Source: Gammaproteobacteria bacterium | GTDB taxonomy: Bacteria > Pseudomonadota > Gammaproteobacteria > Steroidobacterales > GCA-2729495 | Direction of reading: 5' to 3' | Length of the DNA stretch: 6,051 nucleotides | NCBI GenBank assembly: GCA_023383735.1 | Contig: JAHDYN010000115.1 | Span: forward strand, 283-6,333 | In this document: piece by piece, positions 1-5,845 of the stretch | Layout of the letters: the number at the start of each line of letters is the position of its first letter | Position numbering within the stretch: position 1 is the first letter of the stretch | Notes under the pieces: model-generated | Databases searched by the model: none | Seen by the model: the letters and a program-made list of their open reading frames with translations, nothing else | Told to the model about the DNA's origin: nothing | Translations under genes and position numbers: made by a program

Positions 1-122
1 TCGAGCAGGGCGCGCAGTGCGGTGGCGGCGAGGTCATCCGGGCGGACGGCAGCGAGCGCACCGCCATAACGCCCGACCGGTGTGCGCAGGGCCTCGCAAA
101 TGAATACATCGTTGAGCGGCAT
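1..122 (-). CDS. Thiolase (acetyl-CoA acyltransferase), N-terminal fragment
   Basis: The reverse strand from 122 reads 40 codons beginning MPLNDVFICEALRTPVGRYG and continues off the left edge. The ICEALRTPVGRYGGALA stretch followed by RPDDLAA is the classic N-terminus of type II thiolases, and is especially close to the 3-oxoadipyl-CoA/3-oxoacyl-CoA thiolases (PcaF/PaaJ-like). Such enzymes cleave 3-oxoacyl-CoA with CoA to release acetyl-CoA or succinyl-CoA, in the cytoplasm, at the end of beta-oxidation-type or aromatic ring-cleavage pathways. The catalytic Cys and His lie outside the window, so activity and substrate cannot be judged. The frame stays open upstream of 122 but has no ATG, GTG or TTG before a stop near 268, so ATG 122 is the only reasonable start. 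A weak GAAG lies just upstream. It is divergent from the hydrolase gene at 245. Confidence 0.85.
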   Translation of the reverse strand, partial: MPLNDVFICEALRTPVGRYGGALAAVRPDDLAATALRALL

Positions 123-244
123 AAGGACTTCGATGCTACGCCCGGTGATCGGGCGACGCCAATGCGGATATTTGCGGATGGTGGCCGTGCGGACAAGAAT
201 GGCGGTGCCTGGCCGCCCGGCCGGACGGAACGGGAAACAAGAGC
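123..244. promoter_or_regulatory. Divergent intergenic region, thiolase / MBL hydrolase
   Basis: These 122 bases separate two divergent starts and should hold promoters for both genes. On the plus strand a weak sigma70-like pair can be drawn: TTGCGG at 172-177, a 17-base spacer, and AAGAAT at 195-200, each a partial match only. On the minus strand the AT-rich patch around 166-173 is the only likely -10 area. No clear operator palindrome is visible. The region's role follows from gene orientation; the individual boxes are guesses. Confidence 0.35.
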
Positions 245-1096
245 ATGCAGCGCTGGAAAGTCGGCGACGTCACCATCACCCGCATCATCGAGACGGAAGA
301 TGCCTCGATGAGTGCCGCCATCATGCTGCCGGACGCGACACCGGCCAATCTCGTTGCCATCAAATGGCTGAGACCGCACTTCGTCACCGGGGAAGGCCAG
401 CTGATCAGCAGCGTGCACTCGCTGCTGGTCGAGAGTTGCGGCCAGCGCATCGTGATCGACACCTGTCTCGGCAACGACAAGCAGCGCATCGTGCCGCAGT
501 GGCACCGGCGCCAGGGCCGGTTCCTCGACGAGATCGCGGCAGCCGGCTTTGCGCGCGAGCGGGTGGACTTCGTGGTCTGCACCCATCTGCATCCGGATCA
601 TGTGGGCTGGAACACCATGCTGGTCGATGGCCGCTGGCTGCCGACTTTTCCGTCGGCACGCTACATCTTCAGCGCGCAGGACTGGGCCTGGCTCGACAAG
701 GCGCCGGTCAGCGCGCTGGGCGATTATGCGGGGGATTCGGTGCGACCGGTGTTCGATGCGGGGCAGGGCGAATGCGTGGCGCCCGACTTCCGCATCACCG
801 ACGAGGTCTGGCTGGAATCGACGCCCGGCCATTCACCGGGCCATGTCTCGATACGTATCGCCTCGCGGGGCGAGCAGGCCGTGGTGACCGGCGACCTGAT
901 GCACCACCCTTGCCAGCTGGCGCGGCCGCACTGGTCCAGCCCCTTCGATTTCGACAAGCAGATGGCCCTGCGCACACGGCTGGATTTCATTTCGCGCTAC
1001 GGCGACACGCCGGTGCTGGTATTCGGCAGTCACTTCGCCACGCCCTCGGCGGGCCGCATCGTGCGTGACGGGGACGCCTGGCGCCTTGAGATCTGA
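245..1096 (+). CDS. MBL-fold metallo-hydrolase
   Basis: A 283-residue metallo-beta-lactamase-fold protein, a normal length for stand-alone hydrolases of this fold. The metal site is complete. HLHPDH at 114-119 supplies H114, H116, D118 and H119. H196 lies in TPGHSPGH, D217 in TGD, and H263 in GSHF near the end. This pattern resembles the lactonase/glyoxalase II-like branch with a dinuclear metal centre, which hydrolyses esters, lactones or thioesters. There is no signal peptide or membrane segment, so it is probably cytoplasmic. The start at 245 is supported by the fold beginning at once (WKVGDVTITRI) and by a modest purine-rich GGGAAA upstream. Thiolase and LLM neighbours suggest a catabolic acyl-CoA or ring-opened lactone substrate, but that is inference. 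A quorum-quenching lactonase cannot be excluded. The fold is certain; the substrate is unknown. Confidence 0.9.
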   Translation: MQRWKVGDVTITRIIETEDASMSAAIMLPDATPANLVAIKWLRPHFVTGEGQLISSVHSLLVESCGQRIVIDTCLGNDKQRIVPQWHRRQGRFLDEIAAAGFARERVDFVVCTHLHPDHVGWNTMLVDGRWLPTFPSARYIFSAQDWAWLDKAPVSALGDYAGDSVRPVFDAGQGECVAPDFRITDEVWLESTPGHSPGHVSIRIASRGEQAVVTGDLMHHPCQLARPHWSSPFDFDKQMALRTRLDFISRYGDTPVLVFGSHFATPSAGRIVRDGDAWRLEI

Positions 1097-1102
1097 GCCG
1101 GG

Positions 1103-2113
1103 CTAGCGCAGCGCCGGGATCACCCGCTCGCCGATCAGGCGGATGGCATCGGCCGGGTCATCGTGCACGCGCAGGGCGATCTCGGTGAGGCCGGCAGCGG
1201 CGAAGGCCTTGAGCGTTTCGATGGCTGGCTCGATCTGGTCCAGGCCGCCGACAAAGGAGATGTTGCGGACCATCTTCGTCACCAGCTCATCCGGCACGTT
1301 CTCGATCACATCGGTGCCGCGCAGGAAGGCGTTGAGAAAGTCCTGCTCGTGGGCGCGCATCAGGCTGACCTCGTCGGGTTCCAGGAACGGCCTGAAATAC
1401 TGCTCGCCCAGCCAGCCGCGCAGCATCAGCTCGCGCCGCGCCTCGCGCATCGACGCCGCCGGGTCCTTCTTGATGTGCCAGGCCCAGAAGTTGCTGATGC
1501 GGAAATCATGCGTCGGGCGGCCGGCGGCCTTGAGCTCTGCATGCGCCTTGCCGATGAAGTCTTTCATCAGTGGCACGACGAAGTCGCTGGTGATCAGTCC
1601 GTCGGCGAGCTCGGTGGACAGCTTGCGGCTCTGCGGGTGGTTGGAGCCGAAATAGATCAGCGGCGGCGTGTCCGTGTACCACTTCGGCTGGTAGCCCCAC
1701 ACTTTGTAGAGCTCGCCGTTGTAATTCATCATCTTGTCGGGTGAGGCGCCCTTGAGGATCTCCAGGCACTCGCGGGTGCGGCGGATCATGCGTTCGCGCT
1801 TGCCGCCGATCGCCTGCAGCACGGCGCCGCCGCCGCCCACCATGATCATCGCCCGGCCGCGCGACAGCTCGTTGAGCGAGAACAGCAGGTTGGCCATCTT
1901 CAGCGGATGCAGTTCGGCGGGGCTGACGGCCATCGGGCCGAGCCGGATGCGCGAGGATTGGTGGGCGAGCAGCGACAGGGTGAAGAAGGGATCGCGCGAC
2001 CAGCCGTAGTTGCTGGACCAGATGCCGCGGGCGCCGTAACGCTCGGCCATCAGGCCGAGTTCGAGAGCCTCCTGTGGCGAGGCGAATTCGTTGAGGATGA
2101 TGTCGATTTCCAT
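1103..2113 (-). CDS. LLM-class flavin/F420-dependent oxidoreductase
   Basis: A 336-residue protein of the bacterial-luciferase-like (LLM) TIM-barrel superfamily. These enzymes use FMN or F420 for monooxygenation or hydride transfer. Support comes from the N-terminal strand (MEIDIILNEF), an early AERYGARGIW helix-strand at about 23-32, IRLGPMAV at 56-63, a helix rich in Leu and Asn, LSRGRAMIMVGGGG at 83-96, and the family's ISFVGGLDQI...ETLKAFAAAGLTEI pattern at 285-311. The frame is open up to 2383, but the extra 90 residues are Arg/Pro-rich and antisense to the next gene. ATG 2113 is chosen because the domain starts there and AAAAGGG sits 7 bases upstream. It converges on the MBL gene with a 6-base gap and starts 40 bases from the divergent CrtU-like gene. 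Whether the cofactor is FMN or F420 cannot be read from the sequence, and the substrate is unknown. Confidence 0.88.
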   Translation of the reverse strand: MEIDIILNEFASPQEALELGLMAERYGARGIWSSNYGWSRDPFFTLSLLAHQSSRIRLGPMAVSPAELHPLKMANLLFSLNELSRGRAMIMVGGGGAVLQAIGGKRERMIRRTRECLEILKGASPDKMMNYNGELYKVWGYQPKWYTDTPPLIYFGSNHPQSRKLSTELADGLITSDFVVPLMKDFIGKAHAELKAAGRPTHDFRISNFWAWHIKKDPAASMREARRELMLRGWLGEQYFRPFLEPDEVSLMRAHEQDFLNAFLRGTDVIENVPDELVTKMVRNISFVGGLDQIEPAIETLKAFAAAGLTEIALRVHDDPADAIRLIGERVIPALR

Positions 2114-2153
2114 GGCGCGGCCCTTTTGCTCCCGGCTCTGACAGAATAGGCGC
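2114..2153. promoter_or_regulatory. Short divergent spacer, LLM / CrtU-like operon
   Basis: Only 40 bases separate the two divergent start codons. The spacer carries the LLM ribosome binding site (AAAAGGG when read on the minus strand) and a weak AATAGG just before ATG 2154. I see no convincing -35/-10 pair for either direction inside it. Promoters must therefore extend into the coding ends of one or both genes, or the two transcripts overlap. The compact arrangement suggests shared control; no operator palindrome is evident. Confidence 0.3.
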
Positions 2154-3668
2154 ATGCAGAAGCCATTGTCGCCACATGCGCAGCCGGTGTTCACGCCGTG
2201 GCTGGGCGGTCGCGCGCCGCGACTGGAGAATTCGCCGCATGTGGTGGTGATCGGCGGTGGCCTGGCCGGTCTGGCAGCCGCGACAGTCCTTGTCGAGCGT
2301 GGCGCCAGCGTCACGCTGCTGGAAAGGGACAGCTGGCTGGGCGGCCGTGCCGGTGCCTGGTCCGACCGCTTGCGTGACGGCACGCCCTTCGAGATGGAGC
2401 GCGGCTTTCACGCCTTTTTCCGCCAGTACTACAACCTGCGGCAGTTGCTGCGCCGGGTCGATCCGCAACTGCGCTTCCTGGCCCCGACCACCGACTACCC
2501 GATCCTCACGCCGACGGGCAACGAATCCTTCGCCGGGCTCAGTCATACGCCACTGCGCAATGTCGCCACGCTGACCTGGCGCACCGAAACCCTCGGCCTG
2601 CGCGACCTGATGAAGGTGAACGTGCCGGCGGCGATGGAAATGCTGCGTTTCGAGCGCGGCCATACCTACGGGCAGTTCGACCGGCAGACTGCCGGGAGCT
2701 ACCTGGATTCGCTGCGTTTTCCGCCGCTGGCGCGGCAGCGTCTGCTGCATGTGTTCGCGCATTCCTGTTTCAATCCGCAGGCCGACATGTCGGCTGCCGA
2801 ACTGCTGCAGATGATGCATTTCTACTTCACCGCCAATTACGACGGCCTGGTCTTCGATGTGGCCAACCAGCCCTTTTCGAACTGCATCTTCACACCGCTC
2901 GCCGGCTATCTGCAGAAGCTCGGTGCGACATTGCGCACCGGTGTCGCGGCTCAGGCGCTGATCCGGCGCGATTCCGGCTGGCTGGTCGAAACCGATCGCG
3001 ACACCCTGACGGCCGATGCGGTGGTGCTCGCCACCGATGTGCCGGCTGTCAGGGCAATCGTGGCTGCCTCGCCGACGCTCGACGATGCAGGCTGGCGTGC
3101 TTCCATCGACACGCTGCGCGTCACCAATGCCTTCGCGGTCTGGCGTTTGTGGCTGGACCGGCCGGTGGCTGCCGGCCGCGCGCAGTTTGCCGGCACGGCT
3201 GGTGTCGGACCGCTCGACAATATTTCCGTCTTCGAACTGCTCGAGGATGAGAGCCGCGAGTGGGCGGCACGTACCGGCGGTTCGGTGGTCGAACTGCACG
3301 CCTATGCCTTGCCGGGCGGCACCACCGATACCGAAGCACTCAGGCGCGAGCTGCTGGCCGGCCTGCACACGCTCTACCCGGAGACAGCCGGCGCGCAGAT
3401 CGTTGAAGAGCGCTTCCTGCTGCGGCAGGATTGCCCGGCCTTCGCGCCGGGCAGCCACGCCCTGCGTCCGGAGACGGCCACACCCTGGCGGGGACTCGCC
3501 CTGGCGGGAGACTTCGTGAAGCTGCCGTTTCCGACCGCGCTCATGGAGCGCGCTGCCGCTGCCGGTTTTCTTGCGGCGAGCACGCTGCTCGACGCCTGGG
3601 ATGTCAGTCCCGAACCGCTCTGGTCGGTCGCCTTGCACGGCCCCGCTGTCTGGAAAAAACCCGCATGA
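2154..3668 (+). CDS. CrtU/CruE-like FAD-dependent oxidoreductase (carotenoid desaturase superfamily)
   Basis: A 504-residue flavoprotein of the amine oxidase/phytoene desaturase superfamily. After a 28-residue leader comes the dinucleotide-binding motif VVIGGGLAGLAAA (31-43), with E57 closing the ADP-binding fold and LGGR at 62-65. The stretch MERGFHAFFRQYYNLR (81-96), LRRVDPQL, TDYPI at 113-117, VFAHSCFNPQADMSAAELL (200-218) and GLVFDV (231-236) is typical of CrtU/CruE-type beta-carotene desaturase/methyltransferases rather than CrtI. The C-terminal FAD motif is LALAGDFVKLPFPTALMERA at 448-467. Members make aromatic carotenoid end rings (isorenieratene, renierapurpurin) by desaturation and methyl shift, usually membrane-associated. 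No lycopene, phytoene or cyclase gene is in the window, so another hydrophobic substrate is possible. Its stop overlaps the start of the Rieske gene (ATGA), implying coupled translation. Superfamily is certain; CrtU-like grouping is by motif memory; substrate is inferred. Confidence 0.85.
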   Translation: MQKPLSPHAQPVFTPWLGGRAPRLENSPHVVVIGGGLAGLAAATVLVERGASVTLLERDSWLGGRAGAWSDRLRDGTPFEMERGFHAFFRQYYNLRQLLRRVDPQLRFLAPTTDYPILTPTGNESFAGLSHTPLRNVATLTWRTETLGLRDLMKVNVPAAMEMLRFERGHTYGQFDRQTAGSYLDSLRFPPLARQRLLHVFAHSCFNPQADMSAAELLQMMHFYFTANYDGLVFDVANQPFSNCIFTPLAGYLQKLGATLRTGVAAQALIRRDSGWLVETDRDTLTADAVVLATDVPAVRAIVAASPTLDDAGWRASIDTLRVTNAFAVWRLWLDRPVAAGRAQFAGTAGVGPLDNISVFELLEDESREWAARTGGSVVELHAYALPGGTTDTEALRRELLAGLHTLYPETAGAQIVEERFLLRQDCPAFAPGSHALRPETATPWRGLALAGDFVKLPFPTALMERAAAAGFLAASTLLDAWDVSPEPLWSVALHGPAVWKKPA

Positions 3669-4606
3669 GTGAACTGATCATCTTTGGCCGCGCGCTGGAT
3701 CCGCAGCCGGTCTGGTCGGCACTGCCCGACTGGCAACAGGCCGATCCGCGCTGGATCAACCAGGCGCTGCAGGCGGCGCTGCAAAAGCCCGGCGGTGGCT
3801 GGTTTGTGGTCGATGACCGGCGGAAGTTTGGCGATAAGCCGCGTCGCTATCGCATCGACGACCGCGAGTTCGTTTTCTGGCAAGGCAAGCACGGCCTGAT
3901 GGCGGCATCCGACAGCTGCCCGCACCTGGGCGCCTCGCTCGCGGACAGCAGGGTGCGCGACGGTTGCCTGGTCTGTCCCTGGCATGGACTGGAACTCGGT
4001 GAGCGGCCGATGGGCAGCTGGGAGCCGCTGCCGGTGCATGACGATGGCGTGCTGGTCTGGCTGCGGCTCGATGACTGCGGCGAACCGCCCACCGGACAGC
4101 CGATCATGGCGCCGCGTCCGACCAGCTTCCTCGATGCCACGGTGCGCATGGAAGCCCGCTGCCGTCCCGAAGACGTCCTCGCCAACCGCCTCGATCCCTG
4201 GCATGGCGCGCATTTTCATCCGCACACCTTCGGCCGCCTGCGCGTCATCGAGCGTGGCGACGAGGACATCATCGTGCGCGTCGCTTTCCAGGTCGTTGGC
4301 CGGCTGGCTGTCGAGGTGGATGCACGCTTTCACTGTCCCGACCCACGCACCATCATGATGACCATCGTCGGCGGTGACGGGGTGGGCTCGGTGGTCGAGA
4401 CGCACGCCACGCCCATCGACGAGACACGCTGCGCGGTCATCGAGTCCACGCTCGCCACCTCCGACCGGCCACAGATGAAATACGTGCTGCCCCTGGCGCG
4501 CTGGATCCGTCCGCTGATCGAGAGGCGCGCTGCACGCCTGTGGGTCGAGGACGTGGCCTACGCCGAGCGGCGCTGCGCGCTGTCGGTCACCGAAGCGCGC
4601 CGCTGA
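3665..4606 (+). CDS. Rieske [2Fe-2S] non-heme iron oxygenase-like protein
   Basis: A 313-residue soluble protein. The Rieske cluster motif is complete: C85-x-H87 and C104-x2-H107 within SCPHLGAS and CPWHGLE. Downstream, N174-x2-D177-x2-H180 followed by H183, H185 and H187 matches the mononuclear iron motif of Rieske oxygenases. LWVEDVAYAERR at 292-303 offers D296 as the third ligand, in the usual C-terminal helix position. It therefore looks like a full oxygenase alpha subunit, though short, that would hydroxylate or desaturate a hydrophobic substrate using electrons from a separate reductase not seen here. I recall a domain family called DUF5914 fused to Rieske domains, which this C-terminus may be; unverified. 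ATG 3665 is chosen over upstream in-frame codons because it overlaps the preceding stop by 4 bases and the upstream residues are Arg-rich antisense-like sequence. It probably acts directly after the CrtU-like enzyme. Confidence 0.88.
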   Translation: MSELIIFGRALDPQPVWSALPDWQQADPRWINQALQAALQKPGGGWFVVDDRRKFGDKPRRYRIDDREFVFWQGKHGLMAASDSCPHLGASLADSRVRDGCLVCPWHGLELGERPMGSWEPLPVHDDGVLVWLRLDDCGEPPTGQPIMAPRPTSFLDATVRMEARCRPEDVLANRLDPWHGAHFHPHTFGRLRVIERGDEDIIVRVAFQVVGRLAVEVDARFHCPDPRTIMMTIVGGDGVGSVVETHATPIDETRCAVIESTLATSDRPQMKYVLPLARWIRPLIERRAARLWVEDVAYAERRCALSVTEARR

Positions 4607-4624
4607 ACGATTTGCCTGATAACC

Positions 4625-4630
4625 GGAGGA
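4625..4630 (+). promoter_or_regulatory. Strong Shine-Dalgarno for the PNPOx-fold gene
   Basis: GGAGGA lies 7 bases before ATG 4638 in the 31-base gap after the Rieske stop. It is the best ribosome binding site in the window and fixes the start of the third gene. No promoter or terminator is visible in the gap, so the gene is probably co-transcribed with the two genes before it. Confidence 0.7.
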
Positions 4631-4637
4631 ACACAGC

Positions 4638-5147
4638 ATGAGCACCGCCTATCGCTGGGTCGAAGCGCCCTGGCCCATGACCGAACTGCCGCGCGAGCAG
4701 CTCGAAGACCGCATCCAGCAGCTGCTGGGATCCACCAACATGTGCGTGATGGCGACCACTGGAAAAAACGGTCCGATCGCCAGCCCCATCGAGTACTACG
4801 CCGATGGACTCGATCTCTACATGCTGCCCGATCCCGGCACGCCCAAGCTCAAGGCCCTGCAGCGCGATCCGCGCATCTCGGTCGCCGTGCACGGCGCCTA
4901 CCACGGCTGGCACAGTGCGCGCGGCGCTCAGATTTTCGGCCGCGCCGAAATCCTCGAGCCGCATGCACCCGGCTGGGATCGCGGCATGCAGATCTTCCGC
5001 TGGCATGAGTGGATGAGCGACCTGGCCATGGACACCAGCAAGCCCTTTGAACGCCAGGTGCTGAAGGTGGCCGCCGACAAGATCCTCTACACCGAAACCT
5101 GGCTGTGGAAGCAGGGCTTCAGCGCGAAGCAGAAGTGGTTGCGCTAG
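4638..5147 (+). CDS. Pyridoxamine 5'-phosphate oxidase-fold (PPOX-class) protein
   Basis: A 169-residue split-beta-barrel flavin-binding protein of the PNPOx-like superfamily. Recognisable parts are the N-terminal helix (residues 17-30), the strand MCVMATTGKNGPIASPIEYY at 35-54, the strand DLYMLPDPGTPKLKALQRDP at 59-78 where the TPKLKAL segment usually contacts the flavin phosphate, and SVAVHG at 81-86, then GAQIFGRAEIL at 96-106. Such proteins bind FMN, F420 or haem and serve as small oxidoreductases, flavin reductases or binding proteins; the sequence does not decide which. It lacks any membrane segment. It is probably the third gene of the CrtU-like/Rieske unit, where it might supply reduced flavin or act on a pathway intermediate; that is inference. 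Its last 29 bases overlap the antisense end of higA. Fold assignment is firm, function open. Confidence 0.85.
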   Translation: MSTAYRWVEAPWPMTELPREQLEDRIQQLLGSTNMCVMATTGKNGPIASPIEYYADGLDLYMLPDPGTPKLKALQRDPRISVAVHGAYHGWHSARGAQIFGRAEILEPHAPGWDRGMQIFRWHEWMSDLAMDTSKPFERQVLKVAADKILYTETWLWKQGFSAKQKWLR

Positions 5148-5454
5148 GTGTGGCGTGACGGTGAGAACCGCTCCGCCTGATGCGCTTGACCCGGATCTTC
5201 CCGGGATTGCGGCGTACTGCCGCGAGGTCATGGGCCATCTGCAGTGCAAGCCAGGTTTCTGCTCCGCCACCGAAGGCCTTGTCCAGGCGGACTGCCATCT
5301 CTGCCGAGATGCCGGCGGCCCCATTCAGCACGTTATTCAGTGCCTGCCGACTGACGCCGAGAATTTCGGCGGCTGCTGTCACGCTGAGATTCAGTGGCTT
5401 CAGGCAGTCCTCTCGCACGGAGATGCCTGGATGTGGGGGATTTTGCATGCGCAT
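5119..5454 (-). CDS. higA: HigA-family antitoxin (HTH-XRE)
   Basis: A 111-residue antitoxin that should neutralise HigB and repress the higBA promoter. It opens with MRMQNPPHPG, the typical HigA/VapI N-terminus, and carries an XRE helix-turn-helix at about 22-70, with SVTAAAEILGVSRQALNNVLNG as the core. FGGGAETWLALQMAHDLAAV follows, as expected for the family. ATG 5454 lies 14 bases after the higB stop with AGAAGA about 5 bases before it; ATG 5448 is a second possibility. The frame continues beyond where most relatives end: after about residue 93 there is a Ser/Thr/Arg-rich tail of 18 residues that runs into the 3' end of the PNPOx-fold gene, overlapping it by 29 bases. This tail probably arose by loss of the original stop and is unlikely to be functional, but that is inference. 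Confidence 0.88.
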   Translation of the reverse strand: MRMQNPPHPGISVREDCLKPLNLSVTAAAEILGVSRQALNNVLNGAAGISAEMAVRLDKAFGGGAETWLALQMAHDLAAVRRNPGKIRVKRIRRSGSHRHATPSATTSASR

Positions 5455-5468
5455 GGGGATCTTCTTTC

Positions 5469-5747
5469 TCAGTGATAGTCCAGATAGTCGATGTCTGTGG
5501 CATTCCCTCTCTCGAACCGGAAAATCACCCTCCAGTTCGCCTGCACGGCAACACTCCAGAACCCGGCCCGGTTGCCCTTCAGGCGATGGAGGCGCCATCC
5601 CGGCAGGTTCATGTCGCCGGGTACTGACGCGACTTCAAGGCGGGCCAGAATGCGCCTGATCTTGTCCACATGTGCGGCGTTCAGGCTGCGGGGGTCATCG
5701 CATTCATGCAGTCTCTGAAGTCCCCGATGGCGAAAGCCACAGATCAA
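5469..5747 (-). CDS. higB: HigB-family toxin (RelE/ParE fold mRNA endonuclease)
   Basis: A 92-residue toxin of the HigB family, full length for the family. These proteins enter the ribosomal A site and cleave mRNA. DMNLPGWRLHRLKG (45-58), FWSVAVQANWRVIFRFE (63-79) and the terminal DYLDYH are diagnostic. H54, K57, R73, D90, Y91 and H92 fall at positions I remember as important in the Proteus HigB, so the toxin looks intact. The start is TTG at 5747: the protein then begins MICGFRHRGL, as relatives do, an in-frame stop (TAG) lies four codons upstream, and no ATG or GTG is in frame nearby. A weak AGG precedes it. Toxin-first order is normal for higBA. About 26 of 91 codons end in A or T and AGA/AGG occur four times, more than in the metabolic genes, suggesting acquisition by transfer. 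Confidence 0.9.
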   Translation of the reverse strand: MICGFRHRGLQRLHECDDPRSLNAAHVDKIRRILARLEVASVPGDMNLPGWRLHRLKGNRAGFWSVAVQANWRVIFRFERGNATDIDYLDYH

Positions 5748-5748
5748 G

Positions 5749-5782
5749 GTGACAACCTAATGTGACAAGCAATGCTTGTCAA
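5749..5782 (-). promoter_or_regulatory. higBA promoter and operator palindrome
   Basis: A perfect inverted repeat TGACAAGC-AAT-GCTTGTCA occupies 5763-5781. The minus strand reads TTGACA at 5782-5777 as a perfect -35, a 17-base spacer, and TAGGTT at 5759-5754 as a poor -10. The palindrome thus overlaps the -35 and spacer, the expected place for a HigA autorepressor site. A further half-site GTGACAA recurs at 5749-5755, 13 bases from the copy at 5762-5768. The predicted transcription start falls almost on the TTG start codon, implying a very short leader or a different true start. Palindrome and -35 are seen directly; HigA binding is inferred. Confidence 0.65.
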
Positions 5783-5803
5783 TGAGGAGGGGCAGGGTGG
5801 GTG

Positions 5804-5845
5804 AAAATCGCTGTTCACAGCATCCAATGTAGGATGCTGGGCGAT
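5804..5845 (-). terminator. Hairpin, possible terminator after the right-edge gene
   Basis: CAGCATCC (5818-5825) and GGATGCTG (5832-5839) pair perfectly around a 6-base loop, and outer arms ATCGC (5807-5811) and GCGAT (5841-5845) extend the stem across an uneven internal loop. Read on the minus strand the stem is followed by a short TTTT (5807-5804). It lies about 70 bases beyond the stop at 5912 and before the higB promoter, a sensible place to stop read-through. The T run is short, so a rho-independent terminator is only tentative. The rest of 5783-5911 shows two smaller hairpins at 5876-5901 and no gene. Confidence 0.35.

Noticed and set aside
82..1068. A 328-codon plus-strand frame overlapping the MBL gene.
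   Set aside because: Low-complexity Arg/His/Ala-rich product in another frame; the 245-1096 frame carries the metal-binding motifs.
1097..1125. Possible bidirectional terminator between the convergent MBL and LLM genes.
   Set aside because: The gap is 6 bases and I could not form a good stem followed by T residues on either strand.
2114..2383. N-terminal 90-residue extension of the LLM gene.
   Set aside because: Antisense to the start of the CrtU-like gene, Arg/Pro/Ser-rich, and the LLM domain begins exactly at ATG 2113 with a ribosome binding site.
1506..3638. A 710-codon open frame on the minus strand across the CrtU-like gene.
   Set aside because: It is antisense to clearly motif-bearing genes, is Arg/Gln/Gly/Pro-rich with no recognisable domain, and is what GC-rich codon bias produces in a shadow frame.
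3431..3664. N-terminal 78-residue extension of the Rieske protein.
   Set aside because: It is the shadow frame of the CrtU-like C-terminus; the ATGA overlap at 3665 is the natural start.
3374..4645. A 423-codon minus-strand frame across the Rieske gene.
   Set aside because: The sense strand has complete Rieske and iron-site motifs; the antisense product has none.
5155..5718. Several plus-strand frames of 75-159 codons over the toxin-antitoxin region.
   Set aside because: They are antisense to higA and higB, which have clear family signatures.
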